NCBI GenBank assembly: GCA_024641445.1
Contig: JAHEDA010000075.1
Location: 1 to 9,609 of the forward strand
Origin: Gammaproteobacteria bacterium
GTDB taxonomy: Bacteria; Pseudomonadota; Gammaproteobacteria; UBA6429; Thiohalophilaceae
Reading direction: 5' to 3'
Length of the DNA stretch: 9,609 nt
Shown here: positions 1 through 6,186 of the stretch, one piece after another
How the letters are laid out: every line of letters starts with the position of its first letter
How positions within the stretch are numbered: the first letter of the stretch is position 1
Notes under the pieces: generated by a model
What the model saw: the letters and a program-made list of their open reading frames with translations, nothing else
The model's database searches: none
Told to the model about the DNA's origin: nothing
Position numbers and translations under genes: made by a program

Positions 1-1123
1 GCAGCAGACCGAGAGAGCCTGTGCCGGGCCTGCCCATGAGGGGCTCGCCAGAGGCATGGCTCTGCACCCAATTGGTATCACCGATTTGACGAAGCCCCTG
101 TTTATTGGCGAAGGTTGAGAGGCCGATGATACCGAGTGTGCGTGCCTGACCATTGCTATAACGCGCAAGGATAATTCCCTGATCATCAATATCGAGACTG
201 GTCATACGCCCGGTGGTGTAACCGTCTTGTGAGAGGGCGTTAACGTCATACTTGCCACCAAATTGGGTGGTGGGTGTCGCGCCATTGAAATTCAGCGTTA
301 AGTTCAGAGGGAGTGAACCGGTCTCAGTTGGGAAGGCTGGCAGACTGACCTTTCCTGTCCCAGGCGGAATTGGCTGACCATCGACAGCCGCCAGATTACC
401 GGCACCATCGAAGCCGATGATGTTCCCTTCATAGGGTGGGGCTGCAGCACCCTTAGAATTCTTACCATCGATAAAGGTATGCATATCCCAGTTGTTGGCC
501 TCGGGACGTTTGACAAAGAACATCGTCGCCTGGTGCGTTACACCCAGGGAGTCGTACAGTGTCATGGAGGTAGAAAAGTTAAAGGAGGCCGGATTACTTG
601 GGTCAAAGACCGCAGCAGAGGGTATCTTGTCACCACTATCCAGATTGACACCCACATCCATCTTGGTCGTCGCGACGGGGTTAATATTAGAACTATTCAA
701 TTGCAGCGGCGACACATCGCCATTGGGCACTCCCGTCTTGTCGGTCTTCATGACGACCAGTTTCTGGGCGCTGCTATTGACGATATAACCATAGCGGTCG
801 ATCTGAAACATACCTGCTCTGGAATATATCCTTGAACCATTATCATCAAGAGAAAAGAAGCCATCGCCGTTAATCGCGATATCCATTTTATTATCGGTAA
901 AACCGACGTTACCCTGGGTGAACTGCTGGGTTACTGCCGTGACACGCACGCCCGAACCAATTTGGGTGGAGGTCGTACCCTCACCCGCATTGGCATAGAC
1001 ATCGGCAAACTCCGCGCGGGACTGCTTGAACCCGACGGTGCTTGCATTAGCCACGTTATTACCGATCACCTTCAGGTCAGCATCGGCTGCGTTAATACCA
1101 CTAAGTGCTTGACGGAATGCCAT
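1..1123 (-). CDS. flgE: Flagellar hook protein FlgE (3' end cut by window edge)
   Basis: FlgE polymerises outside the cell into the curved hook that joins the rod to the filament. The visible part is 374 codons from an ATG at 1121-1123, with an AGAGGAGA ribosome site just upstream, and the frame is still open at position 1. The N-terminus has the axial-protein signature (MAFRQALSGINAADADLKV, then NNVANASTVGFK) that forms the D0 coiled region. The rod/hook motif GDGFF follows near residue 88. The last visible residues (QGLRQIGDTNWV, then SGEP and GRPGTGSLG) are the conserved stretch just before the C-terminal D0 helix, so only a few dozen residues should be missing. It is the fourth gene of flgBCDE, 25 nt after flgD. 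Identification is from family signatures; the middle domain is variable, as usual for hook proteins. Confidence 0.96.
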   Translation of the reverse strand, partial: MAFRQALSGINAADADLKVIGNNVANASTVGFKQSRAEFADVYANAGEGTTSTQIGSGVRVTAVTQQFTQGNVGFTDNKMDIAINGDGFFSLDDNGSRIYSRAGMFQIDRYGYIVNSSAQKLVVMKTDKTGVPNGDVSPLQLNSSNINPVATTKMDVGVNLDSGDKIPSAAVFDPSNPASFNFSTSMTLYDSLGVTHQATMFFVKRPEANNWDMHTFIDGKNSKGAAAPPYEGNIIGFDGAGNLAAVDGQPIPPGTGKVSLPAFPTETGSLPLNLTLNFNGATPTTQFGGKYDVNALSQDGYTTGRMTSLDIDDQGIILARYSNGQARTLGIIGLSTFANKQGLRQIGDTNWVQSHASGEPLMGRPGTGSLGLL

Positions 1124-1148
1124 GTATATTCTCCTCTACCAATATTCG

Positions 1149-1835
1149 TTACAGTATTTCTTTCACACCCGACAAATGGGTGGTACCAGCATGTTCAAGA
1201 TTGAGGGTTACACCCTCACCCGGCTTACCCAGCGACACACTTTGCACAGAATCGAGTGTTAGGGTATCCACATCCTGTGGCTTGCCATCGGCCATGACCT
1301 GCGCACTAATCTTGTAATTACCCGCTGCCGCACGCTCTGGACCCTTTGGACCATCGGTCATCCCATCCCACTTAAAGTGCGCGGTACCTTCCGGGTGATT
1401 ACCGAGATCGAGCGACTTGACCAGCTGCCCCTTCGAGTCAGTAATAATGACCTTGAGTTCCGGCGTATTGAACGGCACATTCACCGCACCCCGCATTTCT
1501 CCCTGTTCGGGCAGTGAGTTGGTGTTACCCGGCACCAGTACCTTACGCCCAACCATACTTGAGGCCTGTAAGGCCTGGTTGGATTGCAGCGAACTGGCCA
1601 GGGTTGAGAAGGCATCTTTGATCTCCTTCATCCCGGTTGCTGCGCTGAACTGCGCCATCTGGCTGATGAATTGGCCATTCTCCATAGGCTTCATGGGGTC
1701 CTGGTTTTTCATCTGTGCCGACATCAGGCTCAGAAAATCTTCCTGACCAAGTTTTTTCTCGTGGAGCTTTGGTTTTTCCTTCGCTAACCCGAGGCTCTCA
1801 AAGGATGTTGCCTTTGTGGTATCTACGCTGTTCAT
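1149..1835 (-). CDS. flgD: Flagellar hook assembly (cap) protein FlgD
   Basis: FlgD sits as a scaffold on the growing hook tip, directs FlgE polymerisation and is later discarded. The 228-residue product has the family N-terminus at about residues 32-72: EDFLSLMSAQMKNQDPMKPM, then NGQFISQMAQFS, matching the FlgD pattern of a hydrophobic helix, NQDP and an AQFS motif. The C-terminal half (about 95-225) has the beta-rich Ig-like/tudor region, with a GNY(K)I segment near residue 170. The length is normal for the family. The ATG is preceded by AGGAG at good spacing. It lies 29 nt after flgC and 25 nt before flgE, so it is read from the flgB sigma-54 promoter. It has no signal peptide, as expected for a type III flagellar export substrate. 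Confidence 0.95.
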   Translation of the reverse strand: MNSVDTTKATSFESLGLAKEKPKLHEKKLGQEDFLSLMSAQMKNQDPMKPMENGQFISQMAQFSAATGMKEIKDAFSTLASSLQSNQALQASSMVGRKVLVPGNTNSLPEQGEMRGAVNVPFNTPELKVIITDSKGQLVKSLDLGNHPEGTAHFKWDGMTDGPKGPERAAAGNYKISAQVMADGKPQDVDTLTLDSVQSVSLGKPGEGVTLNLEHAGTTHLSGVKEIL

Positions 1836-1864
1836 GCTCTACTCCTGAACGTAGGGTTCATTGC

Positions 1865-2278
1865 TTATTGTCCAAGTGAAATCGTGCGCATCATCATCTG
1901 TTTTGCGCTGTTCATTACCTCGACGTTGGTCTGATATGTACGAGATGCTGAAATCATGTTCGCCATCTCCTCAACCGGATTTACGTTGGGCAGGTAAATA
2001 AATCCCTGTGCATCAGCGAGCGGATGCCCTGGGTTGTATTCACTCCGTGCAGGGACCTGACTCTCCAGTATCCCCTCAACCTTGACGCCGACATTTGCCT
2101 GTTCTTCTGAAAACTCATCAAGGATTGGTGCAAACACCGGGTGACGGGCCTTGTAGGTTTGATTGATGCTACTGCTGGCGCTATTGACGTTGGCAAGATT
2201 ACTCGCCGTGGTGTTCAGCCGTGTAGATTCCGCCTGGAGTGCAGAGCCCGAGATATTAAACACATTAAACAGTGACAT
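1865..2278 (-). CDS. flgC: Flagellar basal-body proximal rod protein FlgC
   Basis: FlgC is one of the proximal rod subunits that cross the periplasm. The product is 137 residues, the usual size. It has the rod-family N-terminal motif (STRLNTTASNLANVNSA, about residues 18-34) and the conserved C-terminus, where EEMANMISASRTYQTNVEV is followed by NSAKQMM, which forms the axial D0 helix. The start codon is 2 nt past the flgB stop, and an AAAGGA ribosome site overlaps the end of flgB, so translation of the two is probably coupled. The protein is exported by the flagellar type III apparatus and has no Sec signal. The assignment rests on these motifs and the flgB-flgC-flgD order. Confidence 0.96.
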   Translation of the reverse strand: MSLFNVFNISGSALQAESTRLNTTASNLANVNSASSSINQTYKARHPVFAPILDEFSEEQANVGVKVEGILESQVPARSEYNPGHPLADAQGFIYLPNVNPVEEMANMISASRTYQTNVEVMNSAKQMMMRTISLGQ

Positions 2279-2280
2279 CG

Positions 2281-2673
2281 TTACTGTCCTTTAATCGCTG
2301 AGGTGATGGTCTGGAAGCGCTCGCCCAAAATTCGCAGGCTGGTGAGATAATGCATTGAGTTATCAGTGAATGCCGCCATCTCAACATTTTCTTCCACGGT
2401 ATTACCGTCGATGGAGGGCATATTGGGTGTACGAAACAAGGGGTCGGTACCACTGCTCCCTTCTGGTTGCAGGTGGCGGCTGTTGGTGATCACCAGTTCG
2501 CCCTTGTCCTCGCCCGTTGCGGAACGCAGTGCGGCCTGAAAATCCAGGTCGCGCGCCTTGTACTGCGGGGTATCGGCATTGGCCAGATTGGCAGCAAGTA
2601 ACTCCGAACGCTGGCTCTGTAGATTGAGCGCGGGTTCGTGAACACCTAACACCTTTTCGAAGGTAAATCGCAT
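2281..2673 (-). CDS. flgB: Flagellar basal-body rod protein FlgB
   Basis: FlgB is the first proximal rod subunit. The 130-residue product shows the rod-family signature LLAANLANADTPQYKARD (about residues 25-42) and a C-terminal helix near LTSLRILGERFQTITSAIKG. The length is normal. The ATG at 2671-2673 follows a purine-rich GGGGAAAAGG ribosome site. It is the promoter-proximal gene of the flgBCDE operon, and a sigma-54 element at 2711-2726 predicts a transcript start about 27 nt before the start codon. flgC follows after 2 nt. In Pseudomonas and Vibrio this operon is a sigma-54-dependent middle class; the site seen here agrees with that. Confidence 0.96.
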   Translation of the reverse strand: MRFTFEKVLGVHEPALNLQSQRSELLAANLANADTPQYKARDLDFQAALRSATGEDKGELVITNSRHLQPEGSSGTDPLFRTPNMPSIDGNTVEENVEMAAFTDNSMHYLTSLRILGERFQTITSAIKGQ

Positions 2674-2710
2674 TGCCTTTTCCCCAAATGAGTCTTTACA
2701 TCAGGACACT

Positions 2711-2726
2711 AGCAAGGCATGTGCCA
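2711..2726 (-). promoter_or_regulatory. Sigma-54 promoter of flgBCDE
   Basis: The minus strand reads TGGCACATGCCTTGCT, which matches the sigma-54 consensus (TGGCAC, five bases, TTGCT) at every conserved position, with GG and GC separated by exactly 10 bases. The predicted start of transcription is near 2700, leaving a leader of about 27 nt before flgB. Sigma-54 promoters need an enhancer-binding activator; in related flagellar systems this is FleR or FlrC. Candidate upstream sites are listed separately. Confidence 0.93.
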
Positions 2727-2748
2727 GAATTATTTAAGTAGATAATTC
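2727..2748. repeat. 7-bp inverted repeat next to the flgB -24 element
   Basis: GAATTAT (2727-2733) and ATAATTC (2742-2748) form a perfect inverted repeat with an 8-bp AT-rich centre. It directly abuts the upstream edge of the sigma-54 -24 element. It could be a protein-binding or bend site, for example for IHF, but the IHF consensus match is poor. Function is inferred from position only. Confidence 0.35.
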
Positions 2749-2790
2749 AGTGAGTTAGTAATTACCAGGGGATTTAGATGTGGTAGTGGG

Positions 2791-2819
2791 CGGCAAGGCT
2801 TAACCCATCGACGGCAAGG
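2791..2819. promoter_or_regulatory. Candidate enhancer: two CGGCAAGG direct repeats 21 bp apart
   Basis: CGGCAAGG occurs at 2791-2798 and again at 2812-2819. The start-to-start spacing of 21 bp is two helical turns, so both copies would face the same side of the DNA. They lie about 90-120 bp upstream of the predicted flgB transcript start, the usual place for an enhancer bound by a sigma-54 activator. The repeat and spacing are seen in the sequence; the role is inferred. Confidence 0.4.
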
Positions 2820-2833
2820 AGTGGCTAGGCTGC

Positions 2834-3691
2834 TTAACGATCAGCCTTCCAACCCTCACGCAGGCGATAGATAACACCTTGAGGAAACCTTACCATTTCA
2901 AAGGCGCGGCTGTAGCCAGTGGGAGACTCAGAGCCTCCAAGGATTAGATAGCCTCCGGGGTTCAACAGTTGCGCCATTCGATCGAGGATATCTGTCTTCA
3001 TCGGGCTGGAGAAATAGATCAGGACATTGCGACAAAAAATTATATCGAATTTACCCAGGAGCACATAGCTCTGCATTAAATTCAACTCCGTGAAACGCAC
3101 CCTTTGACGAATCTCCGGCTTCACTTCCCAACGGTTATCTTTGTGGGTAAAAAACTTCTCCCGTCGCTCAGGCGACAGACCACGAATCACGCTCAATTCT
3201 TCGTATTGCGCCGCCTTGGCTGCCTGCAGAATTGATTTTGATATGTCAGTGGCGACAATCTCGCATGTAGAGAACAGGGCACCAGGATTGGCCTGCTGAA
3301 ACTCACTGATCGTCATGCTAATGGAATAGGATTCCTGTCCAGATGAACAGGCCGAGGACCAGATACGCAAAAGCGGACTCTTTTTCTTTCCCAGTTCCGG
3401 GAAAAGTTGTTCCATGAGTATCTCATAGGGATAACTATCACGAAACCAGCTGGTTTCATTTGTGGTCATAGCATCAATGATGCGACCCTTTAGTACGGGA
3501 TTATCCTCGCGCTTGAGGGCATCCAGCATTGCACTCAGTGAGGGAAAGGAAAATTCACGAGTCAATCGATTGAGTCGACTGGTGACTAGATAGTGCTTGT
3601 TATCGCCCAGTACGATTGCAGATGTCCGTTCCAGAAAATCCCGGAACTCATCGTACTGCTGTTTGTTGAGGGTAGGTTCGCTCACGGCCAT
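2834..3691 (-). CDS. cheR: Chemotaxis protein methyltransferase CheR
   Basis: CheR transfers methyl groups from S-adenosylmethionine to glutamates of chemoreceptors, setting adaptation opposite CheB. The 285-residue product has the N-terminal helical CheR domain (about 5-65) followed by the catalytic Rossmann domain. Visible motifs are TTNETSWFRD (76-85), the SAM-binding loop SSACSSGQESYS (112-123), ATDIS (147-151), FDIIFCRNVLIYF (215-227) and LILGGSES (249-256). It has no C-terminal extension. The ATG at 3689-3691 fits the family, but no clear Shine-Dalgarno precedes it (the upstream bases are AT-rich), so initiation may be weak. It lies 124 nt downstream of cheV on the same strand, as in the Pseudomonas cheVR pair, and probably shares the cheV sigma-28 transcript. 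No obvious terminator separates it from flgB. Confidence 0.96.
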   Translation of the reverse strand: MAVSEPTLNKQQYDEFRDFLERTSAIVLGDNKHYLVTSRLNRLTREFSFPSLSAMLDALKREDNPVLKGRIIDAMTTNETSWFRDSYPYEILMEQLFPELGKKKSPLLRIWSSACSSGQESYSISMTISEFQQANPGALFSTCEIVATDISKSILQAAKAAQYEELSVIRGLSPERREKFFTHKDNRWEVKPEIRQRVRFTELNLMQSYVLLGKFDIIFCRNVLIYFSSPMKTDILDRMAQLLNPGGYLILGGSESPTGYSRAFEMVRFPQGVIYRLREGWKADR

Positions 3692-3815
3692 CCATTTTAT
3701 TATGTTTATGAGGAGGACTGATTTATCAAGTTCTCCCTACAGCATACTAGCATGCTTGACTATAACCACACCGTGAAACCATCTTCCGTAACAATTCCTT
3801 ACGTTTCGGACTCAC

Positions 3816-4754
3816 TTAGACTATCGCAGCAGTTTTCCTGGGCACTCCGAGCTGATCCAATACCGCCTCTGACAGCACCTTCGCACTAAACTTCGGGATA
3901 AATTTATCGGCCCCAACCGACTCCACCATATGTGAATTAAACTGCCCACTCAGTGAGGTGTGAAGAATTACTGGTAATAGTTTTAGCTTGGGATGCTTAC
4001 GGATCTCGGTTGTCAGGGTATAGCCATCCATTTCCGGCATCTCTACATCAGAGATAATAAGATCAATTTGCTCTTGTATGGGCCGGTCCTTCTCACAGAT
4101 CTTTTTGAGCATATCCAAGCCCTCACGCCCGTTATTTGCCAAAATGGTTTCCATCCCCAGGCTGTCAAGCGTACGCTTAATCTGATTGCGCGCGACACTT
4201 GAATCATCGACGACGAATATTTTGTACACCCTGTCATTCTCTTGCACCATAGTCTGCTCGCCAGGGATTTCCTTAGGTATTCCGATCAGCTTGACCAGCA
4301 CCTTTTCAACGTCGATGATCTCAACCAATTTTTCATCTACACGCGTTACCGCTGTCATGTAATTATCTATGCCCAGGCCCTTAGGTGGTGCCTTGATCTC
4401 CTCCCATTTCATATTGACGATGCGATCGACACTGCTGACCAGAAAACCTTGTACGCTCTGATTATATTCAGCCACGATCACAAAACAATTTTTCACATCC
4501 TTGATCGCGCCCTTACCTATCGCCTTACCCAAATCCAGCACAGGGATAGTTCGTCCGCGTAAATAGGCCAGGCCATACATGATTGGATTTGAATTCGGGA
4601 TACTTGTCAGTGTGGGGCATTGAATGACTTCCTGCACCTTGAAGACATTTATTCCAAACAGCTGCTGCCCCCCCAGACGAAACAACAGCAGCTCCATACG
4701 GTTTTCACCGGCCAAACGGGTTCGTTGATCTACACCTTCAAGCACACCGGCCAT
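3816..4754 (-). CDS. cheV: Chemotaxis coupling protein CheV (CheW domain plus receiver)
   Basis: CheV couples chemoreceptors to the kinase CheA, and its phosphorylatable receiver tunes that coupling. The 312-residue product has a CheW-like domain (about 14-160, including ELLLFRLGGQQLFGINVFKV) and a C-terminal receiver (about 178-305). The receiver has the acidic pair VVDDSS (D183, D184), phospho-acceptor Asp236 in SDVEMPEMDG, Thr266 in LHTSLSG and Lys288 in FIPKF, so it looks active. The start is set at the ATG at 4752-4754: it begins with the family sequence MAGVLEGVDQRTRL and has AAGAGGT 6 nt upstream. A longer reading frame reaching 4865 would begin upstream of the sigma-28 promoter and is unlikely. 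It is divergent from flgA and followed by cheR. Confidence 0.96.
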   Translation of the reverse strand: MAGVLEGVDQRTRLAGENRMELLLFRLGGQQLFGINVFKVQEVIQCPTLTSIPNSNPIMYGLAYLRGRTIPVLDLGKAIGKGAIKDVKNCFVIVAEYNQSVQGFLVSSVDRIVNMKWEEIKAPPKGLGIDNYMTAVTRVDEKLVEIIDVEKVLVKLIGIPKEIPGEQTMVQENDRVYKIFVVDDSSVARNQIKRTLDSLGMETILANNGREGLDMLKKICEKDRPIQEQIDLIISDVEMPEMDGYTLTTEIRKHPKLKLLPVILHTSLSGQFNSHMVESVGADKFIPKFSAKVLSEAVLDQLGVPRKTAAIV

Positions 4755-4795
4755 ACAGCTACCTCTTGGGAAATACAATGCGTTCTCGTGGCTTC

Positions 4796-4823
4796 TTATC
4801 GGCCTGAGGGGCGACAGCCTTGA
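4796..4823 (-). promoter_or_regulatory. Sigma-28 (FliA) promoter of cheV-cheR
   Basis: The minus strand reads TCAAGGCT, 12 bases, GCCGATAA. The -10 element is a perfect match to the sigma-28 consensus. The -35 element matches TAAAGTTT at 5 of 8 positions, with one extra base in the spacer. Transcription would start near 4789, giving a leader of about 35 nt to the chosen cheV ATG and excluding the longer cheV start. This agrees with cheVR being a late, FliA-dependent operon in Pseudomonas. Confidence 0.75.
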
Positions 4824-4835
4824 ATTGTGCTTATA

Positions 4836-4851
4836 TGGCATTTGTTTTGCA
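4836..4851 (+). promoter_or_regulatory. Sigma-54 promoter of flgA
   Basis: The plus strand reads TGGCATTTGTTTTGCA: TGGCA and TTGCA with GG and GC 10 bases apart, the sigma-54 geometry. Transcription would start near 4862, leaving a leader of about 150 nt before flgA. The element is only 12 bp from the outward-facing cheV sigma-28 promoter. flgA is a sigma-54 (FleQ class) gene in Pseudomonas, which fits. Confidence 0.82.
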
Positions 4852-4942
4852 TATATACCCGTCAAGGGTACCGGAATCGGTAACTTAGCCTGATTAAATG
4901 TACAAATCGAACCAGTTGACTACATGGGTGTTCGCCACAGAA

Positions 4943-4967
4943 ATATATAAAACAATGAGTTATATAT
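4943..4967. repeat. 8-bp AT-rich inverted repeat in the flgA leader
   Basis: ATATATAA (4943-4950) and TTATATAT (4960-4967) are perfect inverted copies around a 9-base centre. They lie between the predicted flgA transcript start and the flgA start codon. Overlapping this, TATATATGC at 4961-4969 is the inverse of GCATATATA at 4849-4857, which overlaps the sigma-54 -12 element. This may be an operator or an RNA hairpin; no known binding consensus was recognised. Confidence 0.4.
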
Positions 4968-5011
4968 GCATCCCCAGGGTACAGTAATTATCGTCAGGAT
5001 ATTGACAGGAA

Positions 5012-5755
5012 ATGACGCTTAAATTCGATAAGGTTGATAAGGACCCGCTCCAGCAGCCCGGTATTGGGGGCTTGTTGGCCGGGTTATGCCTATGCCTGCT
5101 TGCTCACTTACCCACACAGGCCTCAGAAATTCAGTCGCCCGGCGATCTCGCTAGCGCCATCACACGTTTTACGGCCACCCAACGGCCCTACGGAAAACCC
5201 TTGCATGTGCAGATCGGCAAGATCGATCCGCGCCTACGCCTAGCGCAGTGCAATCAGCCCCTTTCCGTCTTTTTCCCTACCGGGGCCAGCCACTTCGGTA
5301 CGACAACGCTCGGTGTTGAATGCAATGGGGACTCCCCCTGGAAAACCTATGTGTCGGTGACCATTACAGGTAGCGCCCCCATGGTCACCAATACCCGTGC
5401 CCTGGCACGCGGGACCGTCCTGCAACTCTCTGATCTTAATGTCATAAACCGCGACATTACCTACCTGCAAGAGGGTTTCTACTCTAATCCAGCAGAGGTC
5501 GTTGGGATGGTTGTAGAACGCCCCCTCATGCAGGGCAGTGTGCTCAACCCCAAGAATTTGCGGCCTCGTCTACAGGTTCGGCGCGGTGACTTGGTATCCA
5601 TTCTGGCTGAGGCTACGGGTGTTCAGGTGTATGTGAAGGGTTTTGCCTTGATGGATGGTCATCACGGTGAGGATATTCGGGTTCGGAATCAAAGTACCCA
5701 ACGCGAGATCCAGGCCGAGGTCATCGGCCCAGGCCAGGTACAGGTGAAAATGTGA
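5012..5755 (+). CDS. flgA: Flagellar P-ring assembly chaperone FlgA
   Basis: FlgA is a periplasmic chaperone needed for FlgI to form the P ring around the rod. The 247-residue product has a hydrophobic segment at about 18-33 ending at TQA-SEI, a plausible Sec signal peptide cleaved after residue 37. Cys80 and Cys104 are placed to form the disulfide typical of the family. The C-terminal half is an SAF-type domain (about 125-185, with ARGTVLQLSDL, then YLQEGFYSNPAEVVGM), followed by a beta-rich tail. The start is the only ATG before an in-frame stop at 5003-5005. AGGA at 5007-5010 is only 1 nt from the ATG, too close for normal use, while another AGGA lies 12 nt away, so initiation is odd. The N-terminus before the hydrophobic segment is longer than usual. 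It is divergent from cheV, with flgM 85 nt downstream. Confidence 0.93.
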   Translation: MTLKFDKVDKDPLQQPGIGGLLAGLCLCLLAHLPTQASEIQSPGDLASAITRFTATQRPYGKPLHVQIGKIDPRLRLAQCNQPLSVFFPTGASHFGTTTLGVECNGDSPWKTYVSVTITGSAPMVTNTRALARGTVLQLSDLNVINRDITYLQEGFYSNPAEVVGMVVERPLMQGSVLNPKNLRPRLQVRRGDLVSILAEATGVQVYVKGFALMDGHHGEDIRVRNQSTQREIQAEVIGPGQVQVKM

Positions 5756-5784
5756 TACCGATCAGAAAGATAAGCTAGACCGGT

Positions 5785-5811
5785 TAAAGAGTTCGGCATA
5801 AACGCCGCTAA
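5785..5811 (+). promoter_or_regulatory. Sigma-28 (FliA) promoter of flgM-flgN
   Basis: The sequence reads TAAAGAGT, 11 bases, GCCGCTAA, against the sigma-28 consensus TAAAGTTT-N11-GCCGATAA: 6/8 and 7/8 matches with exact spacing. It lies in the 85-nt flgA-flgM gap, about 30 nt before the flgM start. It would let free sigma-28 raise its own anti-sigma factor, as known for the late flgM promoter of Salmonella and Pseudomonas. Confidence 0.85.
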
Positions 5812-5840
5812 TCATGAAGCAGAGAGTGAGGTAAGTTGAT

Positions 5841-6158
5841 ATGGCTAATGAAATCAATGGGTTAAATTCTGGCAAGACCCAGAGTAGCAACGACCGCCAT
5901 GTCCAGAATATCAAGCGTGACACGGCCAAGTCCGGTGAAACCACGGGTGCCACCGTACCGTCAACCGCCTCTGCCGACAAGCTCAGCCTCACGGATACCG
6001 CCTCCAAGCTCAAGGCCCTGGAGAAACAGCTCGCCTCTGAACCGGAGGTCGATGAAAAACGCGTCAGTGACGTCACTAACAAGATGAACAAGGGTGAATA
6101 CAAGGTCGACCCGGATCGCGTGGCCGGCAAGATGATGGATTTTGAGTCTTCGTTCTAA
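5841..6158 (+). CDS. flgM: Anti-sigma-28 factor FlgM
   Basis: FlgM holds sigma-28 (FliA) inactive in the cytoplasm until the hook is complete, then leaves through the flagellar export channel, which frees sigma-28 for late genes. The 105-residue product is polar and low-complexity in its first 45 residues, as expected of this largely unfolded family. The sigma-binding C-terminus is conserved: DKLSLTDTA (about 47-55), VDEKRVSDVTNKM (about 71-83), then GEYKVDPDRVAGKMM (about 86-100). A GAGGTAAG ribosome site sits 6-8 nt before the ATG. flgN follows after 28 nt. It can be read from both the flgA sigma-54 promoter and its own sigma-28 promoter at 5785-5811. Confidence 0.95.
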   Translation: MANEINGLNSGKTQSSNDRHVQNIKRDTAKSGETTGATVPSTASADKLSLTDTASKLKALEKQLASEPEVDEKRVSDVTNKMNKGEYKVDPDRVAGKMMDFESSF

Positions 6159-6186
6159 TTCATCCCGATCACTTGTATCTCCAGCC

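Noticed and set aside
479..835. Plus-strand 118-codon frame opposite flgE
   Set aside because: It lies wholly antisense to flgE, whose frame is intact over the whole region.
1417..1746. Plus-strand 109-codon frame opposite flgD
   Set aside because: It is antisense to a well-supported flgD, has no ribosome site, and its composition is a mirror of the flgD codons.
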